Shown here piece by piece: positions 8,897-16,925 of a DNA stretch of 64,000 nucleotides; position 1 is the first letter of the stretch; each line of letters starts with the position of its first letter. The notes beneath the pieces are model-generated. The model saw only the letters and a list, made by a program, of their open reading frames with translations. It searched no databases and had not been told where the DNA came from. Location of the stretch: contig NZ_WOTF01000001.1 of assembly GCF_011516935.1 (NCBI RefSeq), positions 620,001-684,000 of the forward strand, read 5' to 3'. A program made the translations under genes and the position numbers. The DNA is from Acetobacter farinalis (lineage in GTDB: Bacteria; Pseudomonadota; Alphaproteobacteria; Acetobacterales; Acetobacteraceae).

Positions 8897-9937
8897 CTAC
8901 AGCGCGGCGTGAAGCTGCCTGATGTCTTCCGCCAGAGCGTCAACCTGAGCCAGATCAGCATTCCATGCGAACATGAAGCGCGCCCCCCCTCCGATAAAGG
9001 TATAAAACCGCCAGCCTTTTTCCCGCAACCCGTCCAGCAGTGCCGCCGGGGCTTTCAGGAACACGGCATTGGCTTCCACGGGGAACATCAGCTCCAGCCC
9101 TTCAAGCGGGCGGATCTGTCCGGCCAGATGGGCTGCGGCGGCGTTGGCGCTGCGGCCATTGCGCAGCCAGGCTCCGCTTTCCAGAATACCGACCCACGGG
9201 GCTGCCAGAAAACGCATTTTGGAGGCCAGTTGCCCGGCCTGCTTGCAGCGGTAATCGAAGCCTTCCGAGAGTTTGGGGTCAAAAAAGAGAATTGCTTCGC
9301 CTACAGCCATGCCGTTCTTTGTGCCGCCAAAACACAGCACATCCACACCGGATTGCCATGTCATTTCCGCCGGGGAGCAGCCGAGGGCCGCGCAGGCATT
9401 GGCAAAGCGGGCGCCATCCATATGCAGCCGCAGGCCCAGATCCCGGCATACGGCGGAAATGGCCCGAATTTCCTCCAGTGTGTAGACCTGCCCGGTTTCT
9501 GTCGGCTGGGTGATGGTCACGGCGCGGGGTTTGGGGAAGTGGATGTCCGAGCGGCCAGTGGCCAGAGAGCGGATGGCCTCCGGCGTCAGCTTGCCGCCCT
9601 GGGTAGGGACTGTCAGCAATTTGGAGCCGTTTGAGAAAAACTCCGGAGCCCCGCATTCATCCGTTTCCACATGCGCCACGGCGGAACAGATGACACTGTT
9701 ATAGGACTGGCAGAGCGAGGCCAGAGCCAGCGCGTTGGCTGCCGTGCCATTGAAGGCGAAGAAGATCTCGCAGTCTGTTTCAAACAGGGTGCGGAAGGCA
9801 TCTGAGGCTTTGGTGGTCCAGATATCGTCCCCATAGGCGGGAACATAGCCCTGATTGGCATCCTGCATGGCGGCCCAGGCTTCAGGGCAGATGCCTGCAT
9901 AGTTATCGCTGGCAAATTGCTGGGTGTTCTGTGTCAT
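8897..9937 (-). CDS. ltaE: Low-specificity threonine aldolase (PLP enzyme)
   Basis: Cleaves L-threonine or allo-threonine to glycine and acetaldehyde. The 346 residues belong to the beta-eliminating lyase/threonine aldolase family: SDNYAGICPEAW at the N-terminus, the HVETDECGAPEFF segment, the LHMDGARFANA aspartate region and the PLP lysine in CFGGTKNGMAVGEA. It is likely a glycine source or threonine catabolic enzyme. The start ATG at 9937 is head to head with a possible small lipoprotein gene. The best alternative is a closely related PLP-dependent aldolase. Confidence 0.9.
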   Translation of the reverse strand: MTQNTQQFASDNYAGICPEAWAAMQDANQGYVPAYGDDIWTTKASDAFRTLFETDCEIFFAFNGTAANALALASLCQSYNSVICSAVAHVETDECGAPEFFSNGSKLLTVPTQGGKLTPEAIRSLATGRSDIHFPKPRAVTITQPTETGQVYTLEEIRAISAVCRDLGLRLHMDGARFANACAALGCSPAEMTWQSGVDVLCFGGTKNGMAVGEAILFFDPKLSEGFDYRCKQAGQLASKMRFLAAPWVGILESGAWLRNGRSANAAAAHLAGQIRPLEGLELMFPVEANAVFLKAPAALLDGLREKGWRFYTFIGGGARFMFAWNADLAQVDALAEDIRQLHAAL

Positions 9938-10109
9938 GTTGATCTTTCCATGCAGTGTAGATCAAAAGACAAAGCGACGACGCGCGTGGCATGGGTCCGT
10001 TATTGCCGGTCTTCTGGCCACATCCCTTCTCTGCGCTTGCAGGGAAGGCACCACCTTGCACGGGCGCAGGTTGGTGCCAGGCGTCGGCCTGACTCTTGAT
10101 GCTTCTTGA
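9936..10109 (+). CDS. Possible small lipoprotein
   Basis: A 57-codon frame whose translation has a clear lipoprotein signal peptide: basic KTKRRR, hydrophobic SVIAGLLATSLL and lipobox LCAC with Cys35 as the lipidated residue, leaving a 23-residue mature peptide rich in Gly, Arg and Leu. The only available starts (ATG 9936 or TTG 9939) overlap the divergent ltaE start, and no clear ribosome site is seen. A 39-codon frame on the opposite strand (10000-10119, Arg/Lys/Cys-rich) covers part of the same region. I treat this as a candidate only. Confidence 0.35.
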   Translation: MLIFPCSVDQKTKRRRAWHGSVIAGLLATSLLCACREGTTLHGRRLVPGVGLTLDAS

Positions 10110-10157
10110 GTCCTTTCATAAATAATTGATAAGAAAATGCAACTGCCCGCATAGAAA

Positions 10158-10199
10158 AGCAGGGGGAAGGGGCGCTTGATGCAACCATCTTCCCCCGCT
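10158..10199 (-). terminator. Intrinsic terminator of the SDR gene
   Basis: GGGGGAAG (10162-10169) pairs with CTTCCCCC (10189-10196), and the flanking AGC/GCT extends the stem past a one-base bulge. On the minus strand the stem is followed by a short T-rich stretch. It begins a few bases after the SDR stop codon, which fits a terminator for that gene. Confidence 0.55.
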
Positions 10200-10204
10200 G
10201 GTGG

Positions 10205-10978
10205 TTATTTGGTGGTGTAGCCGCCGTTGACCAAAATGGTCTGGCCCGTCATCCACCAGCCATCAGAGACCAGACACCGGATGATGGGGACGATATCTTC
10301 AATATCCGTCAGCCCGGTCTTGCTGAATGCGGAGAGAGCTGCGGCGGATTTGTGATACGCCACGGCATCGGGCGCTTCCTGACCATAGAAGAAGGGCGTA
10401 TCCATCGGCCCCGGACCTATGGCATTGACCGAAATGCCACGGGCGCCAAGCTCCTTGGAAGCAGCTCGTGTGAAATGTTCGACAGGTGCTTTGGAGCCCG
10501 CATACGTGGAATAGAACGGGGTATAGGCACCAAGCAAAGATGTGACGAGTGTCACGATCTTGCCGTTGTCATTCAGGTGCTGCCCGGCTTCCTTGATAAA
10601 GAAATAGGCGGCCTTTGAATTGATGGCGAACATCTCGTCAAATTCAGCTTCCGATGTGTCTGCAATCGGCTTTTTCAGAACTTTACCAACGGTATTGATG
10701 GCAATATCCGGCTTGCCAATGGCGGCAATCGTATCTGCAAAAAGTTTGGCGCAGGCGCCTGCGGTGGTGAGGTCCGCCTGAAATGCCACGGCCTTCACAC
10801 CGGCGGCCTTCAGGTCTGCCAGGGTTTTCTCCGCATCGGCGCGGCTGGCGTCACTATTATAATGGATGGCAATGGCTTTTGCGCCGTGTGCGGCCAGATC
10901 GCGGGCAATCAGTCCGCCAAGATTCTTGGCACCGCCGGTAATCAGGGCGATTTTTCCTTTAATGCTGTGGTCTGCCAT
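10205..10978 (-). CDS. SDR-family oxidoreductase
   Basis: Short-chain dehydrogenase/reductase, 257 residues, cytoplasmic, NAD(P)-dependent. The cofactor loop reads ITGGAKNLGGLIA and the catalytic triad is present as Ser (LVTSLLG) with Tyr-x3-Lys (YAGSK). The substrate cannot be deduced; the sequence resembles the many FabG-like enzymes of acetic acid bacteria acting on ketones or polyols. It is divergent from a LysR-type regulator gene across 147 bp, the classic arrangement for a regulator and its target, so its expression is probably controlled by that regulator. Confidence 0.88.
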   Translation of the reverse strand: MADHSIKGKIALITGGAKNLGGLIARDLAAHGAKAIAIHYNSDASRADAEKTLADLKAAGVKAVAFQADLTTAGACAKLFADTIAAIGKPDIAINTVGKVLKKPIADTSEAEFDEMFAINSKAAYFFIKEAGQHLNDNGKIVTLVTSLLGAYTPFYSTYAGSKAPVEHFTRAASKELGARGISVNAIGPGPMDTPFFYGQEAPDAVAYHKSAAALSAFSKTGLTDIEDIVPIIRCLVSDGWWMTGQTILVNGGYTTK

Positions 10979-11074
10979 ATCCGGTTCGTCCTTTCGTTGA
11001 AAGAAACCGCAGGATGCGGACTTTCATGGTGAACACGCTATCATCTCATTTCCATTAATAAAGGGGTGTTTCAA

Positions 11075-11094
11075 GACAACACTTGTCGTATAAT
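11075..11094. promoter_or_regulatory. Candidate LysR operator and -10 element
   Basis: The SDR-lysR intergenic region contains the dyad GACAA-CAC-TTGTC (11075-11087), overlapping a TATAAT hexamer at 11089-11094 that would serve the plus-strand regulator gene starting at 11126. Short dyads of this kind with a T-N11-A core are typical LysR-type binding sites. No convincing -35 box was found, so the promoter assignment is tentative. Confidence 0.4.
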
Positions 11095-11125
11095 CCGAAC
11101 AATGGCAGGGTGTTCCTGAGGGCCG

Positions 11126-12037
11126 ATGGACCGGATTGATCTTTTTCGTATTTTTCTGCGGGTTGTGGATGCCGGAAGTTTCTCTCGGGCTGCCGATACG
11201 CTGAACATGCCGCGCTCCTCCATCTCCACCGCAATCCAGACTCTGGAGAGCAGGGTAGGGGCGCGTCTGCTCTCCCGCACAACACGCTCGGTGTCCATCA
11301 CAGCGGATGGGCGGGCTTTTTATGACGTGTGCCATCGTCTGGTGGCTGATGTGGAAGAAGCCGAAAGCCTGTTCCGGCGTGATAAATCCGCCCCGCGCGG
11401 TGTCCTGCGTGTGGATATGCCCGGGCGCATCGGGCGCTTGATTGTGGCTCCGGCTTTACCTGAGTTTCTTGCGCGGTACCCTGAAATTGACCTTGAACTG
11501 GGCGTGACCGACCGGCCGGTTAATCTGGTGGAGGATGGTGTGGATTGCGTGGTGCGGATTGGCGCCCTTCAGGAATCCGGCCTGATTGCCCGCAGGCTGG
11601 GAGACCTTGCCGTGGTGAGCGTGGCAAGTCCGGCCTATCTGGCCCGCTATGGGATGCCGCGCACGCCGCAAGACCTGCCGGGGCATCAGGCTGTGGGGTA
11701 TGCCTCAGCCTTCAGCGGGCGCGTTGAAGAGTGGGAGTGGCAGGAAGGCGGGCAGATACGCACCTGTGCGATGGAGGCCCGGGTGACGGTGAACAGTGCT
11801 GAGGCGCTTATTGCCTGCGCTCTGGCGGGTCTGGGCCTGATTCAGGTGCCCGCCTACGATGTTCAGCAACACCTGAAGTCGGGCGAGCTTGTGGCGGTGC
11901 TCCCCGGATATCGCGCCGCCCCCATGCCAATGGCGCTGGTCTACCAGCATCGGCGGCATCTCTCCCACAGGTTGCAGGTCTTTGCAGACTGGCTCTGCGC
12001 GCTGCTGGAACCCTGTCTGCATTCCGCAGGGGCGTGA
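11126..12037 (+). CDS. LysR-family transcriptional regulator
   Basis: A 303-residue regulator with an N-terminal winged helix-turn-helix (about residues 1-60, DLFRIFLRVVDAGSFSRAADTLNMPRSSIS) and a periplasmic-binding-protein-like effector domain (about 90-295). The closest family feel is the large CrgA/YhjC-like subgroup that often controls neighbouring SDR genes. It is divergently paired with the SDR gene, so it probably regulates that gene and itself. The ligand is unknown. Confidence 0.9.
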   Translation: MDRIDLFRIFLRVVDAGSFSRAADTLNMPRSSISTAIQTLESRVGARLLSRTTRSVSITADGRAFYDVCHRLVADVEEAESLFRRDKSAPRGVLRVDMPGRIGRLIVAPALPEFLARYPEIDLELGVTDRPVNLVEDGVDCVVRIGALQESGLIARRLGDLAVVSVASPAYLARYGMPRTPQDLPGHQAVGYASAFSGRVEEWEWQEGGQIRTCAMEARVTVNSAEALIACALAGLGLIQVPAYDVQQHLKSGELVAVLPGYRAAPMPMALVYQHRRHLSHRLQVFADWLCALLEPCLHSAGA

Positions 12038-12095
12038 CAAATCCTGAACATTGGGGAACACTCTTTCCAACATGATAGAAACAGGAACTGGTTTC

Positions 12096-12377
12096 ATGAC
12101 GTCTCTTTCCATTCGCCTGACCCGTGCAACCCTCGCACTCTGTGCCGCAGGCATGCTGGCAGGGTGCGAACATCAGCAGCAGGATCGTGCGGCAAGCAGT
12201 GTCAGGCCGCTGCGTGTTCCCAACCCGGCGGCAGTGTATTGTATCAAAAAAGGCGGCACGCTGAGCATGCAGCAGGAAGCCGGCAAGGGGCAGGTTACCT
12301 ACTGCCACCTGCCGGATGGCACAGTCATGGAACAATGGGCGCTGTTCCGCCGCGATAACCCGCGCCCGGCCCGATAA
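12096..12377 (+). CDS. DUF333 lipoprotein
   Basis: A 93-residue protein with a lipoprotein signal peptide (LTRATLALCAAGMLAGCEHQQ; lipobox LAGC) and a C-terminal DUF333-type module with NPAAVYCIKKGG, two cysteines and CHLPDGTVMEQWALF. DUF333 proteins are small envelope proteins of unknown function, sometimes described as hemolysin-like. The ATG at 12096 is preferred over upstream TTG/ATG codons because it directly precedes the signal peptide and has an ACAGGA-like ribosome site. It follows the LysR gene by 58 bp on the same strand. Confidence 0.78.
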   Translation: MTSLSIRLTRATLALCAAGMLAGCEHQQQDRAASSVRPLRVPNPAAVYCIKKGGTLSMQQEAGKGQVTYCHLPDGTVMEQWALFRRDNPRPAR

Positions 12378-12729
12378 GAGCGGGGTTCAACTGCTGGTTT
12401 TGTCCGGGAGGGGGAGGGTTCCTCTGGAGCCCTTTCTTCTGCCGTCAAATATATGCAGCTTTACCGTGAGAGGCGCATTTCCGGTTTTGCTTGACGCGCC
12501 GCCGGGGCCGCTTCAGGCCAACCAGCTTGGCATGTCAGGCGCGATCGCTGTTGTTGTGGCCGGGCTTTGTTTTGGACACGGTATAGCCATACCATTTTTG
12601 ATAACGCATCCCGCAGGGAACTCGATATTATTGTGTAGGGGCTAAGCATGGAGCGGCTTGTACGCAGGCTCTATCCCGCAATAGCATCCGAGCCGTAGCG
12701 GGACCGTATTACGCGCACAGACGTAAATC

Positions 12730-12747
12730 GCATAAGATATATTATGC
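12730..12747. promoter_or_regulatory. Interrupted palindrome GCATAA-N6-TTATGC
   Basis: Perfect inverted repeat with 6-bp arms and a 6-bp AT spacer inside the long non-coding region upstream of cysH. It has the size of a dimeric repressor or activator site. No regulator is assigned. Confidence 0.3.
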
Positions 12748-13012
12748 CAACTAAATACCATGCGGCGCTCGAAAACTGTGCCCGATTGGTATGATGGTCG
12801 TGGTTTGGAATGAGCCGTACCATGCTGTGGTCTGGCGCGGCCGAAGCGGCGTTGGTGATGGAGTTCTGGTTTATGGTGCCTGCCAGAGCAAAGCTGATCA
12901 GGCGGCCCGCCATCGTGACCCCTTCTATCATATTGAAATAGAATAATTTTCTATGTGGTTCGGGCGTAACATGAGTCTGTGAGCGCGTCAGAGTGGCGGT
13001 GAGTGGTGTGAA

Positions 13013-13030
13013 ATGCATCGTACGATGCAT
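13013..13030. promoter_or_regulatory. Perfect 18-bp palindrome upstream of the cys cluster
   Basis: ATGCATCGTACGATGCAT reads identically on both strands with no spacer. It lies about 290 bp before cysH in non-coding DNA. An uninterrupted 18-bp palindrome is unlikely by chance and looks like an operator for a dimeric regulator; whether it controls the cys genes is an inference from position only. Confidence 0.45.
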
Positions 13031-13323
13031 AGTCTCGGCGGTGCATAAGGCCTCTGTGCGCCCATCTGTGCCCCTCTTTTCTTGCGGGCTTCGTGCCATA
13101 CTCTCGCAGGGGTTTCACTGCCAGAATGTGACAAAAATAAAAAACGACACCTTGGCGGACGATATCCCGCGTGGGGCCATGCTAAAATTAGACGCGTTCT
13201 GGTGTGGAATGCCTTCCCTGCAAAATACGTATTTCTTTCGTGGAGAATGCGCTTGAGTTTTCTTAAAATTTCGATCAATAAGCTTTAAATACTATTTCGT
13301 GTCGTTGATGCTGGAATTCCCGA

Positions 13324-14010
13324 ATGGCCGTTGCTCCATCAGTTCTGACTGTCTTGCGTTCCCAGGCTCAGGATCCTGTCGGGCTTCTGAGGGCTGCTTC
13401 GGCCCAGCTTGGCAGCGCGGTGGGTGTGCTGTCCTCCTTCGGGGCGGAATCTGCGCTTCTGCTGGCCTTTGTGGCGGAGGCTGATCCGCACATGCCGGTG
13501 CTCTTTTTAGAAACCGGGCGGCATTTTCCCGAAACGCTGGCTTATCGGGCTGAGCTGGCAGAGGCTCTGGGGCTGACGAATGTGCAGGATATTCGCCCGA
13601 CACAGGCCGAGCTGGACGCACGCGACCCAACGGGTGAACTCTGGGCGTTTGACCCGGATGCGTGCTGCCGCCTGCGCAAGGTAGAGCCGATGGATCTGGC
13701 CTCTCTGCCATACGCGGCACTGGTGACAGGCCGGAAACAGGCGCAGGCCGCAACACGCGCCCTGCTGCCGGTGGTGGAGGAAAAAGCCGGAGGCCAGCTT
13801 CGGCTGAACCCGCTGGCGCACTGGCAGGCCGAAGAGATTACGCGGGAAATGAAGCGCCGTGGCCTGCCCCCGCATCCTCTGGTGGCTCAAGGCTATCCTT
13901 CCATTGGCTGCGCGCCCTGCACACAGCCTGTCGGGCAGACGGAGGACCCGCGTGCGGGCCGCTGGGCCGGGCTGGCCAAGACCGAATGCGGCATCCACAC
14001 GGCGTCCTGA
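13324..14010 (+). CDS. cysH: Assimilatory adenylyl-sulfate (APS/PAPS) reductase
   Basis: Reduces activated sulfate to sulfite with thioredoxin or glutathione. The 228-residue protein carries the extra cysteines of the [4Fe-4S] APS-reductase type: Cys114-Cys115 (ACCRLRK) and Cys196-x2-Cys199 (GCAPCT), plus the catalytic Cys222 in the KTECGIH tail. Enterobacterial PAPS reductases lack the two cysteine pairs, so APS is the likely direct substrate. It is the first gene of the plus-strand sulfate assimilation cluster, 54 bp before cysD. Confidence 0.93.
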   Translation: MAVAPSVLTVLRSQAQDPVGLLRAASAQLGSAVGVLSSFGAESALLLAFVAEADPHMPVLFLETGRHFPETLAYRAELAEALGLTNVQDIRPTQAELDARDPTGELWAFDPDACCRLRKVEPMDLASLPYAALVTGRKQAQAATRALLPVVEEKAGGQLRLNPLAHWQAEEITREMKRRGLPPHPLVAQGYPSIGCAPCTQPVGQTEDPRAGRWAGLAKTECGIHTAS

Positions 14011-14064
14011 CGAACAGCCGGAATTCCTTCCCTTTTCTTTCTTCAAACAGGTTTGACCAGATAA

Positions 14065-14859
14065 ATGGACCATCTTGATCAGCTCGAAGCACAGAGTGTC
14101 TTCATCCTTCGGGAAGCCTATCGCAAGCTTCGGCCACTCGCCATGTTGTGGTCTTTGGGGAAAGATTCCAACGTCATGGTGTGGCTGGCCAAGAAGGCCT
14201 TTCTTGGCCGCGTGCCCTTTCCCGTCATGCACGTGGATACAGGCAAGAAATTCCCTGAAATGTATGCGTTTCGGGATGAATATGTGAAGAAGTGGGATCT
14301 GGACCTGCTGCTGGGCACCTGCCCGCCAGTGGAGGATATGGACCCTTCCCTGCCTCCGGCTGCGCGCTCGGCTGCCCGTAAAACGGCAGGTCTTGCCGCG
14401 ATGATTGAGCAGCACAAGCTTCAGGGCGTGATTGCCGGCATCCGGCGTGACGAACAGGGAACACGCGCCAAGGAGCGTGTTTTCAGCCCGCGCGGCGCCA
14501 GCCACAAGTGGGATATCCGCAACCAGCCTCCCGAATTCTGGGACCAGTATGCAACCCCGCATGAAGAAGGGATGCATATCCGTGTGCATCCGCTGCTCTC
14601 CTGGCGGGAGATTGATATCTGGCGCTACATCGAGCGTGAAGGCATTCCGCTGGTTGATCTGTATTTTGCCAAAAATGGCAAGCGTTACCGCTCGCTGGGT
14701 GATCAGGACATTACCAACCCGGTTGAAAGCAACGCATCCACCGTTGCAGAGGTTATTGCCGAGCTGGAAACCACCCGCACGTCTGAACGCGCTGGCCGGG
14801 CCATGGATCATGAATCCGAAGATGCGTTCGAGCGGCTGCGTGTCGCCGGTTATCTCTGA
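14065..14859 (+). CDS. cysD: Sulfate adenylyltransferase subunit 2
   Basis: Catalytic subunit that forms APS from ATP and sulfate in a complex with the CysN GTPase. The 264 residues include the PP-loop (LWSLGKDSNVMVWLA), the HVDTGKKFPEMYAFRDEY segment and the C-terminal PVESNASTVAEVIAELETT. Details such as the N-terminus MDHLDQLEAQSVFILREAY, the DQDITNPVES segment and the ending AMDHESEDAFERLR resemble, from memory, the clostridial-type CysD more than the enterobacterial one. It is followed after 27 bp by the fused cysN/cysC gene. Confidence 0.94.
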   Translation: MDHLDQLEAQSVFILREAYRKLRPLAMLWSLGKDSNVMVWLAKKAFLGRVPFPVMHVDTGKKFPEMYAFRDEYVKKWDLDLLLGTCPPVEDMDPSLPPAARSAARKTAGLAAMIEQHKLQGVIAGIRRDEQGTRAKERVFSPRGASHKWDIRNQPPEFWDQYATPHEEGMHIRVHPLLSWREIDIWRYIEREGIPLVDLYFAKNGKRYRSLGDQDITNPVESNASTVAEVIAELETTRTSERAGRAMDHESEDAFERLRVAGYL

Positions 14860-14886
14860 GCCTCAGCACGGACTGGAACAGATTTT

Positions 14887-16779
14887 ATGAGCGATACTCT
14901 CCCCCCTTCCCTGACGCAGTCTCAGGACCCTGCAACGCCCATCGTGATTGTCGGGCATGTGGACCACGGCAAGTCAACGCTGATCGGCCGCCTGCTGCAT
15001 GACACGGATAATCTGCAGGATGGCAAGGTTGCCCAGATTATTGAATCGTCCAAGAAGCGCGGTCTGAAAATTGAATGGAGCTTCCTGCTCGACTCTCTTC
15101 AGATCGAGCGTGATCAGGGTGTGACGGTTGATTCCACCCGAATCCCGTTCCTGCTGGGCTCGCGGGAATATGTGATTGTAGATGCCCCGGGCCACCGGCA
15201 GTTCCTGCGTAACATGATTACCGGCGCGGCTGATGCGGAAGCCGCCGTGCTGGTGGTGGATGCTGCCGAGGGCGCGCGTGAGCAGACCCGCCGCCACGCC
15301 ATGCTGCTGCACCTTATTGGCATCAGGCATGTGCTTGTTCTGCTTAACAAGGTGGATCTTCTGGACTTTGATCAGGCAAAAGTTGCAGCGGTTGAACAGT
15401 CCGTTGCGGATCTGCTGAAGAAGCTGGACCTTGAGGCCGCACTCTTTATCCCGGCTTCCGCGCGCGATGGCGATAATATTGCCAGCCGCTCCGAGCGCAT
15501 GCCCTGGTATACCGGCCCGACGCTGACAGAGGCGCTGGCTCAGGTTCCCTCCCCGGCCTCCCGCGCGGAGCTCCCGCTGCGCCTGCCGGTGCAGGATGTG
15601 TATCGCTTTGATGACAAGCGCTATGTGGCCGGGCGGATTGAGCGTGGCCGGGTGCGCGTGGGTGATACTGTGATTATCGGCACCCAGAAAACGCCTGCGA
15701 AAATTGCCTCCATTGCAAGCTGGCACGCGGCCCCGCAGATTTCCGCTGCGGCGGGCCAGTCCGTGGCGGTAACACTGGAGCCGGATGTAATCCCGGACCG
15801 TGGGGACTTGCTGCACAAGGCTGAAACCGCGCCAATGGCGGCCTCCCGTATCCGCGCCCGCCTGTTCTGGCTGCGGCAGGAGCCCCTGCGTGTGGGGGAA
15901 AGCTTCCATCTGCGGCTGGCCACGGCGGAGCACGCCGTTACGGTGACATCCATTGAATCCGTGGTGAATCTGGATGATCTGACCGAATATGCAGGCGAGG
16001 AAGTCCCCGCCGAAGGCTTTGCGGAAATTACGCTTTCCGCCGCGGAAACCATCCTGTTTGACCCGTTCGTGCCCGGCACGGCAGATGGCCGCGGGGTGCT
16101 GGTGGACCGGCAGCAGCGGATTGTGGGGGGCGCGCCCCTTCTTGGCCCGGCGAGCATTGCCGCGGGTGAGAAAGTGATTCACCCCACCGGGAGTGAGGTC
16201 ACACAGCAGGACCGCGCACGCGCCAAGGGGCATCGGGGCGGTGTATTCTGGCTGACCGGCCTTTCAGGCTCCGGCAAGAGCACGCTTGCCCGCGCAACGG
16301 AAGTCGCTCTCTTTGCCGAGGGCGTTGATGTGACCGTACTGGATGGAGACACCCTGCGGGCGGGCCTGTGCAAGGATCTGGGCTTTTCTGAAGCCGACCG
16401 CACCGAGAATGTGCGCCGCGCTGCGGAAGTGGCCCGTATTCTGCGGGACTCCGGTCAGGTTGTGCTGGTGGCGCTGATTTCTCCCCTGCTTTCTGATCGG
16501 GCTCTTGCCCGCCAGATTCTGGGTGAGGATTTTGCGGAAATTTTTGTGGATGCCGATCTCGCAACATGCGAGCAGCGGGACCCCAAAGGGCTGTATGCAG
16601 CCGCCAGATCGGGCAAGATCAGTGGTTTTACGGGCATTGATGCGCCGTATGAACCACCGCTCAACCCTGCCCTGCACCTGAAGACCAGTGCTGGAAGTGT
16701 TGAATCCGAAACAAAAACACTGGCATCCTTCATCACGAAGTCCGTCACACTCTCCGGAGCATTTAAGGCCCGCTCCTGA
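14887..16779 (+). CDS. cysNC: Bifunctional sulfate adenylyltransferase subunit 1 / adenylylsulfate kinase
   Basis: 630-residue fusion. The N-terminal part (to about residue 430) is the EF-1A-like GTPase CysN that drives ATP sulfurylase: GHVDHGKST (G1), DAPGH (G3) and NKVDL (G4), followed by two beta-barrel domains. The C-terminal part (about 445-630) is the APS kinase CysC with P-loop GLSGSGKST near residue 457, [10 protein letters not shown] and [12 protein letters not shown]. The G1 motif reads VDHGKST rather than the VDDGKST common in enterobacterial CysN, in line with the unusual CysD partner. PAPS produced by the kinase half may serve sulfation, since the neighbouring CysH looks like an APS reductase. 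Confidence 0.94.
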   Translation: MSDTLPPSLTQSQDPATPIVIVGHVDHGKSTLIGRLLHDTDNLQDGKVAQIIESSKKRGLKIEWSFLLDSLQIERDQGVTVDSTRIPFLLGSREYVIVDAPGHRQFLRNMITGAADAEAAVLVVDAAEGAREQTRRHAMLLHLIGIRHVLVLLNKVDLLDFDQAKVAAVEQSVADLLKKLDLEAALFIPASARDGDNIASRSERMPWYTGPTLTEALAQVPSPASRAELPLRLPVQDVYRFDDKRYVAGRIERGRVRVGDTVIIGTQKTPAKIASIASWHAAPQISAAAGQSVAVTLEPDVIPDRGDLLHKAETAPMAASRIRARLFWLRQEPLRVGESFHLRLATAEHAVTVTSIESVVNLDDLTEYAGEEVPAEGFAEITLSAAETILFDPFVPGTADGRGVLVDRQQRIVGGAPLLGPASIAAGEKVIHPTGSEVTQQDRARAKGHRGGVFWLTGLSGSGKSTLARATEVALFAEGVDVTVLDGDTLRAGLCKDLGFSEADRTENVRRAAEVARILRDSGQVVLVALISPLLSDRALARQILGEDFAEIFVDADLATCEQRDPKGLYAAARSGKISGFTGIDAPYEPPLNPALHLKTSAGSVESETKTLASFITKSVTLSGAFKARS

Positions 16780-16797
16780 GGCGGTCCGGCAGAGGCA

Positions 16798-16839
16798 CAG
16801 GGCAAGAGGCGCGCCGCTATGGCGCATCCTCTTGCCCTG
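16798..16839 (+). other. Strong intra-cluster hairpin between cysNC and cysT
   Basis: CAGGGCAAGAGG (16798-16809) pairs perfectly with CCTCTTGCCCTG (16828-16839), and GCGCC/GGCGC (16811-16815, 16821-16825) continues the stem inside. No U-tract follows on the plus strand. It lies 18 bp after cysNC and could be an attenuator, a partial terminator or a block to 3' exonucleases that sets different mRNA levels for enzymes and transporter. Confidence 0.6.
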
Positions 16840-16925
16840 CCTTGCAGGCGGGCGGATGGTGTTGAAGCCCGACTCACTGGGGTTCGGGCTGGCAGCCGTA
16901 TTTTTGGTCAGGCTTTTTGGGTGGC

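Larger units (their letters stand above)
12378..13323. other. 946-bp region without a convincing gene
   Basis: Between the DUF333 gene and cysH no frame has the codon pattern, family signature or ribosome site of a gene; the longest frames (about 12671-13099 minus, 12316-12645 plus) look random. It contains two perfect 18-bp palindromic sites (12730-12747 and 13013-13030) and becomes AT-rich over the last 150 bp before cysH, where the promoter of the sulfate assimilation cluster should lie. It could also hide a small RNA or be a decayed gene. Confidence 0.6.

Noticed and set aside
10000-10119. 39-codon Arg/Lys/Cys-rich minus-strand frame downstream of the SDR gene
   Set aside because: No ribosome site and antisense to a better lipoprotein candidate; T-box-like and riboswitch-like look of the region could not be matched to any known class.
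10111-10135. AT-rich TTATTTAT-like sequence considered as a BioR site for biotin control
   Set aside because: Two or more mismatches to the BioR palindrome and separated from bioB by the whole threonine aldolase gene.
12671-13099. 142-codon minus-strand frame in the long non-coding region
   Set aside because: No family, poor codon pattern, no ribosome site, and it spans the 18-bp palindrome; kept as non-coding.
13507-14811. 434-codon minus-strand frame opposite cysH and cysD
   Set aside because: Runs across two established genes on the other strand and shows no family pattern.
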